Source of the DNA: Vibrio mangrovi
GTDB lineage: Bacteria > Pseudomonadota > Gammaproteobacteria > Enterobacterales > Vibrionaceae
Direction: 5' to 3'
DNA: 64,000 bases
Assembly (NCBI RefSeq): GCF_024346955.1
Contig: NZ_AP024883.1
Coordinates: 3,100,001-3,164,000 of the forward strand
A program made the translations under genes and the position numbers. The notes below the pieces were generated by a model. The model had not been told where the DNA came from. It searched no databases and worked only from the letters and a program-made list of their open reading frames with translations. This document shows, in pieces, positions 30,597 through 39,083 of this stretch. Numbering within the stretch: the stretch's first letter is position 1; each line of letters opens with the position of its first letter.

Positions 30597-31769
30597 TTAT
30601 TGATCCGCAATATCATTACTCTGAATGATCTGCTTGATTGTCTGCATAATGCCTGACATTTGAACCTGATAGATATCCGTCTGATAGTGGGGAAGCATGT
30701 GGGCCGATTCAGACAGTAACTGACCTTTCTGATTCTTAGTATTAATCACCACTTTCATGGATAAGCCGATCCGAAGCGGGTGAGCTGCAAGCTCTTTCTG
30801 ATCAAGTTTGATCCGGACAGGGAGCCGCTGGACGACTTTGATCCAGTTCCCGGTAGCATTCTGTGCCGGCAGTAAAGAAAAAGCACTGCCAGTCCCAATT
30901 CCCAGACTTTCAACCACACCATGAAATACTGTGTCATCACCATAGAGATCGGAGACCAGTGTCACCGGCTGACCAAGGCGCATCTCTTTCATCTGGGTTT
31001 CTTTAAAGTTGGCTTCAACCCAGACCTGATCCAAAGGAACCACTGTCATCAATGCTGTTCCGGCATTCACTCTTTGCCCGACCTGAGCACTTCGCTTAGC
31101 AATATAACCCGACACTGGAGCAACCAGCTTAGTCCGTTGCTGGTTCAGGTAACTCTGGCGAAAATCAGCGGCAGCACTTTGCACCAATGGATGTGAGTCA
31201 ACATCCGTATTGTAGGTCATTGCCTCTTGAGACTTGAGTTGCTGAATTGAAACAGTCAGAGCTTTCTCTGCCGAATCTACTTCATCTTTCGCATGGCTTA
31301 ACTCTTCCTGTGATAAGCCACCAACCTCTACCATCTGCTTTCTACGCTGATAATCGGTTTGTGCCTTACTGAAATCAATCTGCTTTTGTGCAACAACGGC
31401 TTTTGCCTGTTCTACATTATTAAATAGAGAACGAACCTGGCGAACCGTCTGAGCCAGATTCGCTTTTGCCGTCTGAAGTGCAATATCTGCATCACTTGGA
31501 TCAAAATTTACCAACGGCTGTCCCTGATGAATATAATCACCATCATCAACAAAGATCTGCGTGACAGTTCCGACAATCTGTGGCGTAACCTGAACCAGAT
31601 TGCCATCAACATATGCATCTTCTGTTGATTCATGACCTGCAACAAACAAAACATACCAGGTGTAACAGAGGGCAGCGATTACAATTAAGATACTGGCTAA
31701 AATAATCAGCCCCTTTTTTCGTTTACGTCCCCGAGAAGGAGCAAGTTGACTTTCCTGCGTATTTTCCAT
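30597..31769 (-). CDS. EmrA/HlyD-family membrane fusion protein
   Basis: 390 residues with a basic N-terminus (GRKRKKG), one membrane anchor (about 20-40), a split lipoyl domain starting at VDGNLVQVTPQIVGTVTQIF and closing with APVSGYIAKRSAQVGQRV, a central coiled-coil hairpin (about 90-190), and a beta-barrel domain (VWVEANFKETQMKEMRLGQP). This is the periplasmic adaptor of a tripartite pump. I prefer the ATG at 31769; the longer frame uses TTG. It lies 25 bp after the NodT-type gene and 9 bp before the exporter gene. Confidence 0.9.
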   Translation of the reverse strand: MENTQESQLAPSRGRKRKKGLIILASILIVIAALCYTWYVLFVAGHESTEDAYVDGNLVQVTPQIVGTVTQIFVDDGDYIHQGQPLVNFDPSDADIALQTAKANLAQTVRQVRSLFNNVEQAKAVVAQKQIDFSKAQTDYQRRKQMVEVGGLSQEELSHAKDEVDSAEKALTVSIQQLKSQEAMTYNTDVDSHPLVQSAAADFRQSYLNQQRTKLVAPVSGYIAKRSAQVGQRVNAGTALMTVVPLDQVWVEANFKETQMKEMRLGQPVTLVSDLYGDDTVFHGVVESLGIGTGSAFSLLPAQNATGNWIKVVQRLPVRIKLDQKELAAHPLRIGLSMKVVINTKNQKGQLLSESAHMLPHYQTDIYQVQMSGIMQTIKQIIQSNDIADQ

Positions 31770-31794
31770 GATGGCTAGAACCTCGGTAGCATGA

Positions 31795-33285
31795 TTATTC
31801 AACAATAGACATATTCACCACTGGCATATATGTAGTGGCGACTGATTTCGTTTCAGATGAGGCAGAAGACTGATATCCTCCGCCAAGAGAGCGGACTAAG
31901 CTGATTTTAACTTCTTCCCGCTGATTTTTTAGATCGATCAGTTCGGATTCAGCCAGCAAAAGCTGCTGTTCAGATCTCAGAACTTCAAGCTGACTTCCCA
32001 TCCCTGCCTGATAACGCTTTTCAGTAATGTGGTAACTTTTTTCAGCCAGAAGTAAACTTTGGCTGGCATCTTTCAACTGAGCCTGAATCGACTGAAGCGT
32101 TAAAATATGATCAGCAATATCTCCCAGAGCTCCAATTAAGATCTGATTATACTGAGCAACGGCCTCATCATAATCAGATGTTCTTTCTAATAAATTTGCT
32201 TTCAGTTCCCGCTGGAACAAAGGCAGTGAAATTGCCGGTGTCACATTCCAGGAACGGCTGACATCCGTAAATACCGCATCACCTAAAAGAGACTTAACTC
32301 CAGCCATTGCACTCAAGTTAAAGTTTGGATAAAACCGGGACTTGGCAACCTTGATATTCTGACTTGCAGCTTCAACCCGCCAGAGAGCAGCAATGATATC
32401 CGGCCGATGACTCATGAGATTAGCCGGCAGTTCTTCCGGCAAAGGGATTCCGGGATCAAGTGATAGTTCAGGTGGTGTGATTGTGTCAGCGATATCTGTC
32501 CCTTGCCCGACTGATATTGCCAGCGCATTTTTGATCTGGTGGATCATTAACAAACGTTTTTTTACTTTTTGCTGCGCGGTTGCCAGACTACTCTGAGCAA
32601 TATAAAGCCGGTCCTCAGAAGTCAGCCCATGCTCCAATAGCCCTTGAGTAATCTCAACAATACGCTCAGAGCGGGAACGATCTTTCTTCGCTAATTCAAG
32701 TAACTTATAAGCATTTGATAAACGAACATACTCAGCCACAATATCAGTTGATAACATAATACGTGCAGACTGATGATCTACTTCGGCAGCTTTTTCACTA
32801 TCTACCGCAGCTTCCCATGCTGCACGATTTCCCCCCCAGAGATCAAAGGAGTAACTGAAATCTAATCCCAGTCCTCTGGACGTCGAATACCGATTTCCCT
32901 GCATCGAATAATCTTCCTGACGGGATAACCGGGAGCGACGCATATATGTCTGAGCAGATAAGGTTGGATCGAATAAACTGTCAGCCTGAACAACCAATGC
33001 ATTAGCCCGGCTTAGTCTGGCCCGGGCAAGTTGTATCGTTGGACTGTACTCAAGAGATTGCTGTATCAGATGGTTGAGTTGTGGGTCATTAAACGACAGC
33101 CACCAATGCTGTTGAGGCCATTCGGCCTGAAAAGAAGAGTTTTGAATCGTATGCTGACTATGAGCAAGAATTGGCTCTGTATGCATTTTATTCAGAGGTT
33201 GAATGTCACCAGGCACTGAACAACCAAACAAAAAAGTCACACTAGTGAATACTACGGCTGCAAAAGCCGTCGCTTTAACCACCAT
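31795..33285 (-). CDS. NodT/TolC-family outer-membrane efflux lipoprotein
   Basis: 496 residues with a lipoprotein signal peptide ending in the lipobox LFGC (Cys near 21 from the ATG). Two outer-membrane-efflux repeats follow: WWLSFNDPQLNHLIQQSLEY at the start of the first and RYQAGMGSQLEVLRSEQQLL in the second. It is the channel of the EmrAB-type pump encoded downstream. The start is the ATG at 33285 with GGAG 9 nt before it, not the TTG two codons earlier. First gene of the export operon. Confidence 0.9.
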   Translation of the reverse strand: MVVKATAFAAVVFTSVTFLFGCSVPGDIQPLNKMHTEPILAHSQHTIQNSSFQAEWPQQHWWLSFNDPQLNHLIQQSLEYSPTIQLARARLSRANALVVQADSLFDPTLSAQTYMRRSRLSRQEDYSMQGNRYSTSRGLGLDFSYSFDLWGGNRAAWEAAVDSEKAAEVDHQSARIMLSTDIVAEYVRLSNAYKLLELAKKDRSRSERIVEITQGLLEHGLTSEDRLYIAQSSLATAQQKVKKRLLMIHQIKNALAISVGQGTDIADTITPPELSLDPGIPLPEELPANLMSHRPDIIAALWRVEAASQNIKVAKSRFYPNFNLSAMAGVKSLLGDAVFTDVSRSWNVTPAISLPLFQRELKANLLERTSDYDEAVAQYNQILIGALGDIADHILTLQSIQAQLKDASQSLLLAEKSYHITEKRYQAGMGSQLEVLRSEQQLLLAESELIDLKNQREEVKISLVRSLGGGYQSSASSETKSVATTYMPVVNMSIVE

Positions 33286-33777
33286 GGACAATGTCTCCTC
33301 CCTTCTCCTGCGTCACTCACTCAAGATTCATAAAAATCTCAAGACGAAAACGAAAGAAATATGATTCAGACTTTATTTTTCGAGAATTAGTCGGTGTGAA
33401 ACACCCGGCCAAAACGGCAGAATTTGTACATTTGGTGCAGGGACCATTATGAATGGAAACAGAAAATGTACCCTCAGGAACAGTAAATATGAAGCTGTCG
33501 TTGCTCATTCTTTCAGAAAATAGAGCCTACAAATGACGAACGAAAAACAGAAACACCCACATCGTTCGTGCCGGAACGTTTTTTAACAGATTATTCAACC
33601 AGATGCAATGCGGTTTCAGGAGAAAATAATACCGACAACAAAACTGTCTTAACTCTCTTTGATAAATATCAAATCAGCTCAGGGAAAATGCCTGTGCTCA
33701 CCAGCCAAGAAGTAACAGTAAAGGAGTGTGGAAAGTCAGGAGATAAAGAAAGCCCGGTTTTGATTATCCAGAAACAA
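33286..33777. other. Regulatory gap upstream of the efflux operon
   Basis: About 490 bp with no supported gene. It contains a perfect inverted repeat, ACGAACGA (33536-33543) and TCGTTCGT (33562-33569), 18 bp apart, followed by a short hairpin and six T residues (to about 33582). This could be an operator or leader element for the efflux operon; the short open frames here look random. Confidence 0.4.
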
Positions 33778-33778
33778 C

Positions 33779-33804
33779 AAAGCCCCGACTTTCGTCGAGG
33801 CTTT
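33779..33804 (-). terminator. Terminator of tRNA-Leu
   Basis: An 11-bp stem AAAGCCTCGAC / GTCGGGGCTTT (minus strand) with a GAAA loop, then a T-rich but interrupted tail. It lies 12 bp beyond the tRNA. Confidence 0.65.
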
Positions 33805-33816
33805 ATCGTTTAAATA

Positions 33817-33901
33817 TGGTACCGGTGGGCGGACTTGAACCGCCACGCCCGAAGGCAACGGATTTTGAATCCGTCGTGTATACCAATTTCACCACACCGG
33901 C
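33817..33901 (-). tRNA. tRNA-Leu(CAA)
   Basis: An 85-nt class II tRNA with a long variable arm (TGCCTTCGGGCG) and encoded CCA. Acceptor GCCGGTG / CACCGGT, anticodon loop TTCAAAA (anticodon CAA). It is a single-gene transcription unit with its own promoter and terminator. Confidence 0.95.
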
Positions 33902-33932
33902 ACATCAGGGCTAGTGCCCTTTAGTGAGGTGA

Positions 33933-33960
33933 ATTATACGGAAGAAATGAATCAGCGCAA
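33933..33960 (-). promoter_or_regulatory. tRNA-Leu promoter
   Basis: On the minus strand, TTGCGC, a 16-bp spacer and TATAAT, ending 31 bp before the tRNA 5' end. Confidence 0.75.
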
Positions 33961-34094
33961 TAACAAAAAACGAAAATTCAATTGTTTGTTGATTATTTCA
34001 CCACAAACACCATCTTGCTTTGTTTTCCCTCTTTTTTACCGGACCAATAATGACTATTCTCTCCAAAATCATTTTACGCAGATACAGAAAAACA

Positions 34095-34586
34095 ATGTCA
34101 CACGATTCTCATCTTCCAACCGCCGGTTTCTTTCGTCGAATCGGTGCCCTGCTTTACGATGCATGCCTGATTCTGGCTCTGGAAATAATCGCAGCAGGAC
34201 TAATCATTGCCATTCTTGGAGCATTAGCCAGCACAGAGCTGATTCAGTATGGTCAGTATCAGGATGCCAGCGGCTTTTTGACACACCATCCACTCTGGAG
34301 TCCGATTTTTACAGCCTACCTAGCAATTGTCTGGATCAGTTTTTTTGTCTGGTTCTGGACCAGAACAGGACAGACATTAGGTATGAAAGCGTGGAGACTC
34401 ATCGTCAGAAACGAAGATGGTTCCCCACTCACAGTAACCCAATCGTTGATTCGTCTGTTTACCTCAGGATTCGGAGTGTCTAATCTGACTGTCCCGTTTG
34501 ACCCTCAGAAGCGGGGATTCCACGATATCTGGGCTAAAAGCCAAGTTTATGTCCTCCCCAAAACTGGTTCTCAAAAGCCGTTATAA
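34095..34586 (+). CDS. RDD-family inner-membrane protein
   Basis: A 163-residue membrane protein beginning MSHDSHLPTAGFFRRIGALL, where Arg and nearby Asp (LYDACLIL) are the RDD residues. It has three hydrophobic segments (about 18-45, 75-98 and a shorter third) and the conserved TGQTLGMKAWRLIV. The function of this common gammaproteobacterial protein beside lptG is not settled; some RDD proteins act in ion or osmotic transport. I choose the ATG at 34095 because earlier in-frame ATGs add an unconserved basic leader. Its last six bases overlap the end of lptG on the other strand. Confidence 0.82.
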   Translation: MSHDSHLPTAGFFRRIGALLYDACLILALEIIAAGLIIAILGALASTELIQYGQYQDASGFLTHHPLWSPIFTAYLAIVWISFFVWFWTRTGQTLGMKAWRLIVRNEDGSPLTVTQSLIRLFTSGFGVSNLTVPFDPQKRGFHDIWAKSQVYVLPKTGSQKPL

Positions 34587-35654
34587 TTTCCGACGCAGTA
34601 ATACCAGCGCAACAGAAAGAAAAACAAGACTGGGAGCAATGGCCCCAATAGCAGGATGGAAACCATACACCAGACTCAGCGGGCCAAAGAACTCACTGGA
34701 GATATAGAACGTAAAACCGGCAATCACTCCGGATAAGATTCTCGCTCCCATTGTCACACTACGCAGTGGACCGAAGATAAAAGAAAGCGCCATTAACATC
34801 ATCACTGCAATGGAGATCGGTTGTGTTACTTTCCGCCACAGTGCCAGCTCGTAACGGGATGCATCCTGTTCAGAAACTTCCAGATAATGCACATAGTCAT
34901 ACAACCCACTGAGGGAAAGTTCTTCCGGCTTAACCGTCACAACCGCCAGCTTATTAGGCTCCAATGAAGTGTCCCAAGGATAAGAAGCGAATTGCTGTTT
35001 TGATATAACAATATCATCACTCATATTCGTGATGTGTACATTTTTCATTTTCCACTGATGACTCTCTTTCTCGTAGTCAGCCTCTCCGGCAAAAATCACT
35101 TCATATAATTTTTTGTTCTCATCAAAACGCCAGATATTCAGACCATACAACTTGTCATCGTTCACCTTATTAATAAAAATAAAGTCATTTGTATCTCTGG
35201 CCCAAACCCCCATCCGGACGGAAAGCAATTTCCCGCCGGACGTGGCAAACGCACGTAAATCCCGAGCCATTTTCTGTGCCTGAGGAGCGCCCCATTGCCC
35301 TAATAATGTAATGACGATCATCAACGGAACCGCTGTTTTCAGAACGGAAAGACCAATATCCAGTTTCGAAAAACCAGAGGCCTGCATCACCACAAGTTCA
35401 GAACTTGCGGCAAGAACACCAAGAGCAATTAAAGCTCCCAACAAAGCAGCCATCGGGAAAAACATTTCAATATCCCGGGGAATACTCAGTACGACAAAAT
35501 ACAGTGCCTTAATCAGGTCATAGCTTCCCTGTCCGACTTTCCGCAGTTGCTCCACATACTTGATAATCCCGGATAACCCGACAAAAGTGACCAGAACCAG
35601 ACTCGTCGTCGCAATAATTGTCCGGCCTATATATAAATCTAAAATCTTAAACAC
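34581..35654 (-). CDS. lptG: LPS export ABC transporter permease LptG
   Basis: A 357-residue inner-membrane subunit that with LptF and LptB extracts lipopolysaccharide from the inner membrane. The YjgP/YjgQ fold is seen: two N-terminal helices, a periplasmic jellyroll domain (about 130-260) and C-terminal helices ending FFGPLSLVYGFHPAIGAIAP. ELVVMQASGFSKLDIG is the family coupling-helix motif. It overlaps lptF by 8 bp. Confidence 0.95.
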   Translation of the reverse strand: MFKILDLYIGRTIIATTSLVLVTFVGLSGIIKYVEQLRKVGQGSYDLIKALYFVVLSIPRDIEMFFPMAALLGALIALGVLAASSELVVMQASGFSKLDIGLSVLKTAVPLMIVITLLGQWGAPQAQKMARDLRAFATSGGKLLSVRMGVWARDTNDFIFINKVNDDKLYGLNIWRFDENKKLYEVIFAGEADYEKESHQWKMKNVHITNMSDDIVISKQQFASYPWDTSLEPNKLAVVTVKPEELSLSGLYDYVHYLEVSEQDASRYELALWRKVTQPISIAVMMLMALSFIFGPLRSVTMGARILSGVIAGFTFYISSEFFGPLSLVYGFHPAIGAIAPSLVFLSVALVLLRRKL

Positions 35655-36756
35655 GACTTGCCACCTTTCTCTGTCTGAACCGATCTTTTAAACGGCGGAC
35701 AAACACACTATCCAGGCTATTGATCAGTATGGCCGTTCCCAGAAGCGCCGCATTTAATGGCCACATTCCCACACCAGGAGAAATACTGCCATCTTCAATG
35801 GCTGACTTCGTCGCACTGATCGCTAAGAAATAAGTCAGATACACCAGAATGGCCGGCCCCATTTTCGCAAATCTACCCTGCCGGGGATTGACCGCAGATA
35901 AAGGAACAACCAGCATTGTCAACAATGGAATACACACCACCAGAGAAATTCGCCATTGTAATTCAGCCTGAGCCCGGGTATCCGGATTTTTCAATAACTC
36001 CATGGTCGGAATTGCTTCCCAATCCCGTCCCCGGTTTTCAACCTTACGCTGTCCAATCAGGCCTTCATACTCATCAAACTTGGTGACCATATAACTGACT
36101 TGTGTCGGAATACCTTCATAACGCGTACCATGCTGTAAGCTAATGATCTGGCGACCATCTTTCAGCTCTTTCACTTTTCCCGTATCAGAAAAAATCACAC
36201 TGGGCAGCACTGAGTCTTTCGGAGCAAGCTGAGCAACAAAAACATTACGCAATTTTTTATCTTCAATATCGTCGATAAAGACTACTGAAGAACCATCCGG
36301 CGTTCGCTGAAAGTTACCTTCCTGAAGCAGATCGACACTATTCTCTGCTGCAAGCTGATCCATGAGTAAAGCCTCACGATCCTGACTCCACGGAGAAAGC
36401 CAGAGAGAATTGATTGCTGCGGCACTGGCCGTAATGATCGCCAGATACAATGCAGCCCGTACCAGAAACTTATTCCCGATACCGGTAGCATTCATCACAG
36501 TGATTTCACTCTCCGCATACAAACGACCAAAGGTGATCAAAATGCCGATGTAGAGACTAAGCGGCAACATCAATTGGCCCATTGCCGGCATATTCAATCC
36601 AACAATCGAAAAGATCAATCTGGCAGGGATCTCTCCGTCGGAAGCATCAGCCAGGACACGGATAAATTTTTGGCTCAGAAACACTAAAAAGAGGATAAAG
36701 AAAATAGCCAATTGGCTTTTTAGTGTTTCTCTGATCAAATATCTAACGATAATCAC
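35647..36756 (-). CDS. lptF: LPS export ABC transporter permease LptF
   Basis: A 369-residue partner of LptG. MIIVRYLIRETLKSQLAIFF opens the first helix, and ESEITVMNATGIGNKFLVRA is the coupling region. The periplasmic domain lies at about 120-265, with transmembrane helices after it. It is the first gene of the lptFG pair and is divergent from pepA across 193 bp. Confidence 0.95.
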   Translation of the reverse strand: MIIVRYLIRETLKSQLAIFFILFLVFLSQKFIRVLADASDGEIPARLIFSIVGLNMPAMGQLMLPLSLYIGILITFGRLYAESEITVMNATGIGNKFLVRAALYLAIITASAAAINSLWLSPWSQDREALLMDQLAAENSVDLLQEGNFQRTPDGSSVVFIDDIEDKKLRNVFVAQLAPKDSVLPSVIFSDTGKVKELKDGRQIISLQHGTRYEGIPTQVSYMVTKFDEYEGLIGQRKVENRGRDWEAIPTMELLKNPDTRAQAELQWRISLVVCIPLLTMLVVPLSAVNPRQGRFAKMGPAILVYLTYFLAISATKSAIEDGSISPGVGMWPLNAALLGTAILINSLDSVFVRRLKDRFRQRKVASRV

Positions 36757-36949
36757 ACTGAAATTACCTATGAAAAACTTGTTTTTTTAATCGAATCACT
36801 ATAATTTTTCGTTGAAACATGTATTTTTTAAAATCTTATGCCTCTCTGGAAGCTGAAGAAAAAATGATTCGGATTCAGCTGTAGTTCAGCCATTAAGAGT
36901 GCATTATCTACGATTTAGTTCTATTTGTCTTCACGATGTAGGAGTACGC

Positions 36950-38458
36950 ATGGAGTTTAGTGTAAAAAGCGGCAGTCCGGAGAAACAACGCAGCGCATGT
37001 ATCGTTGTCGGAGTGTTTGAACCACGCCGGCTTTCTCCAGTTGCTGAACAGCTTGATAAAATCAGCGATGGCTATATCAGTTCATTGCTGCGTCGCGGTG
37101 ATCTGGAGGGAAAACCAGGGCAGATGCTCCTGCTGCATCAGGTACCTGGCGTTCTGTCAGAGCGAGTCTTGCTTGTCGGTTGTGGAAAAGAAAGGGAATT
37201 AGGTGAACGTCAGTACAAGGAAATTATCCAGAAGACGATTAGCACCCTGAATGAAACCGGTTCAATGGAAGCGGTATGCTTTCTGACAGAATTGCACGTA
37301 AAAAGCCGGGATACATACTGGAAAGTCCGTCAGGCAGTCGAAGCAACCAAAGATAACCTATATACGTTTGACCAGTTTAAAAGTATCAAACCTGAAACAC
37401 GCCGCCCGTTGCGTAAACTTGTTTTCAACGTACCAACGCGTCGGGAGCTGAATCTGGGTGAGAAAGCTATCAGTCATGGTCTCGCCATCTCCTCCGGTAT
37501 TCGTGCGTGTAAAGATTTGGGCAATATGCCGCCCAACATTGCTAACCCGGCTTATCTGGCTTCACAAGCACGCCGTCTTGCCGATGACTACGCCAGCATC
37601 ACAACAAAGATTATTGGCGAAGAAGAGATGGAAAAGCTTGGCATGTCATCTTATCTGGCCGTCGGACGAGGTTCTAAAAATGAATCGATGATGTCCGTCA
37701 TCGAATACAAAGGTCACCCAGATCCGACAGCTAAACCAATCGTCCTGATTGGTAAAGGTCTGACTTTTGATTCCGGTGGTATTTCACTGAAACCGGGTGA
37801 AGCCATGGATGAAATGAAATATGACATGTGTGGCGCCGCTTCAGTTTTCGGTACGATGAAAGCGATTGCGACTTTAAATCTACCGTTGAACGTCACGGGT
37901 ATTTTGGCAGGTTGTGAAAATATGCCGGGCAGTCACGCATACCGCCCCGGAGACATACTGACCACAATGTCCGGACAGACTGTTGAAGTCTTAAATACGG
38001 ATGCGGAAGGACGTTTAGTTCTCTGCGATGCGCTGACCTACGCCGAACGATTCGAACCAGAATGCGTGGTCGATGTGGCAACTCTGACCGGAGCCTGTGT
38101 CATCGCTCTGGGCCATCACACCAGTGCAGTGATGTCCAATCATAATCCTCTGGCTCATGAATTAATCAATGCATCGGAGCAGTCCAGTGACCGGGCATGG
38201 CGTCTGCCAATCACCGACGAATATCAGGAACAGTTAAAAAGCCCGTTTGCAGACATGGCAAATATCGGTGGCCGTCCTGGTGGTGCAATTACTGCCGGAT
38301 GCTTCTTATCGAAGTTTGCTAAAAAATATAACTGGGCTCATATCGATATCGCCGGTACAGCATGGCGCAGTGGTGCATTAAAAGGTTCAACGGGACGTCC
38401 CGTACCACTTCTGGTTCAGTTCCTGCTGAATCGCAGTGGTCTTGAGAACGAAGAATAA
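36950..38458 (+). CDS. pepA: Leucyl aminopeptidase (cytosol aminopeptidase) PepA
   Basis: A 502-residue M17 dizinc/manganese aminopeptidase. KGLTFDSGGISLKPG and NTDAEGRLVLCDALTYAERF hold the metal ligands and catalytic residues, and VGVFEPRRLSP lies in the N-terminal DNA-binding-type domain. I start at MEFSVKSGSPEKQ (36950, AGGAG 8 nt upstream); the longer frame adds 17 unconserved residues. In Escherichia coli PepA also acts in ColE1/cer recombination and carAB control. holC follows after a terminator. Confidence 0.96.
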   Translation: MEFSVKSGSPEKQRSACIVVGVFEPRRLSPVAEQLDKISDGYISSLLRRGDLEGKPGQMLLLHQVPGVLSERVLLVGCGKERELGERQYKEIIQKTISTLNETGSMEAVCFLTELHVKSRDTYWKVRQAVEATKDNLYTFDQFKSIKPETRRPLRKLVFNVPTRRELNLGEKAISHGLAISSGIRACKDLGNMPPNIANPAYLASQARRLADDYASITTKIIGEEEMEKLGMSSYLAVGRGSKNESMMSVIEYKGHPDPTAKPIVLIGKGLTFDSGGISLKPGEAMDEMKYDMCGAASVFGTMKAIATLNLPLNVTGILAGCENMPGSHAYRPGDILTTMSGQTVEVLNTDAEGRLVLCDALTYAERFEPECVVDVATLTGACVIALGHHTSAVMSNHNPLAHELINASEQSSDRAWRLPITDEYQEQLKSPFADMANIGGRPGGAITAGCFLSKFAKKYNWAHIDIAGTAWRSGALKGSTGRPVPLLVQFLLNRSGLENEE

Positions 38459-38476
38459 GTGCATTTCTACCTTATC

Positions 38477-38507
38477 GGAAGAGGGTCACAAGACCCTCTT
38501 CATTTTT
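38477..38507 (+). terminator. pepA terminator
   Basis: Perfect 9-bp stem AAGAGGGTC / GACCCTCTT, ACAA loop, then CATTTTT. Confidence 0.75.
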
Positions 38508-38528
38508 CACGTCTAAATTAACACGCCG

Positions 38529-38978
38529 ATGAAAACAGCAACTTTTTATCTGATTCAGCCAGATAGCCAACAGGCACAGCCGGACGGGTTCCGGGAATAC
38601 ATTCTGTTTCTGACCCGGTTTATTGCCCGTCAGGGAGCCAAAGTCTATCTGAACTGTTGCCATCGGGAAGAAGCAGAATTATTTGCAGAATTGTTCTGGC
38701 AGGCACCAGCCGAAGATTTTCTGGCACATAACCTCGTCGGGGAAGGCCCGAGAAACGGGACTCCGGTTGAAATCGGCTATCCGCAGGTATCTCCTTCCCG
38801 GAGCCGGCAAATCGTCATAAATATTGCAGAAAACAACACAACCTTTGCGGATCGCTTTGCAGAGGTGATAGACTTCGTTCCTTGCGAAAAAAATGCCAGA
38901 CAACTGGCCAGAGAACGGTATAAAATCTACCGTCAAAACGGGTATCAGCTTCAGACCGTCGAAATTGCTTACCCATGA
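38529..38978 (+). CDS. holC: DNA polymerase III chi subunit
   Basis: A 149-residue protein of the clamp-loader complex that binds SSB. MKTATFYLIQPDSQ, FLTRFIARQGAKVYLNC and the closing KIYRQNGYQLQTVEI are typical of HolC. Its position between pepA and valS is the conserved gammaproteobacterial order. Confidence 0.93.
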   Translation: MKTATFYLIQPDSQQAQPDGFREYILFLTRFIARQGAKVYLNCCHREEAELFAELFWQAPAEDFLAHNLVGEGPRNGTPVEIGYPQVSPSRSRQIVINIAENNTTFADRFAEVIDFVPCEKNARQLARERYKIYRQNGYQLQTVEIAYP

Positions 38979-39083
38979 TAAACATTATCGCTCAGGTTTT
39001 CTGCCTCAGGTTTTCTGAGTATAGAGACCTCAGTCATAACGTTTAACCCCGATTAATTCAGACAGTATCCATTTAAGAGCACT

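Noticed and set aside
33317..33508. 63-codon minus-strand frame upstream of the efflux operon
   Set aside because: No plausible ribosome site, no recognisable domain; random-frame composition.
33568..33813. 81-codon plus-strand frame
   Set aside because: Runs through the tRNA-Leu terminator and has no recognisable motif.
33914..34483. 189-codon plus-strand frame overlapping the RDD gene
   Set aside because: Out of frame with the clearly membrane-protein-coding RDD gene and starts in the tRNA promoter; Ser/Arg-rich shadow.
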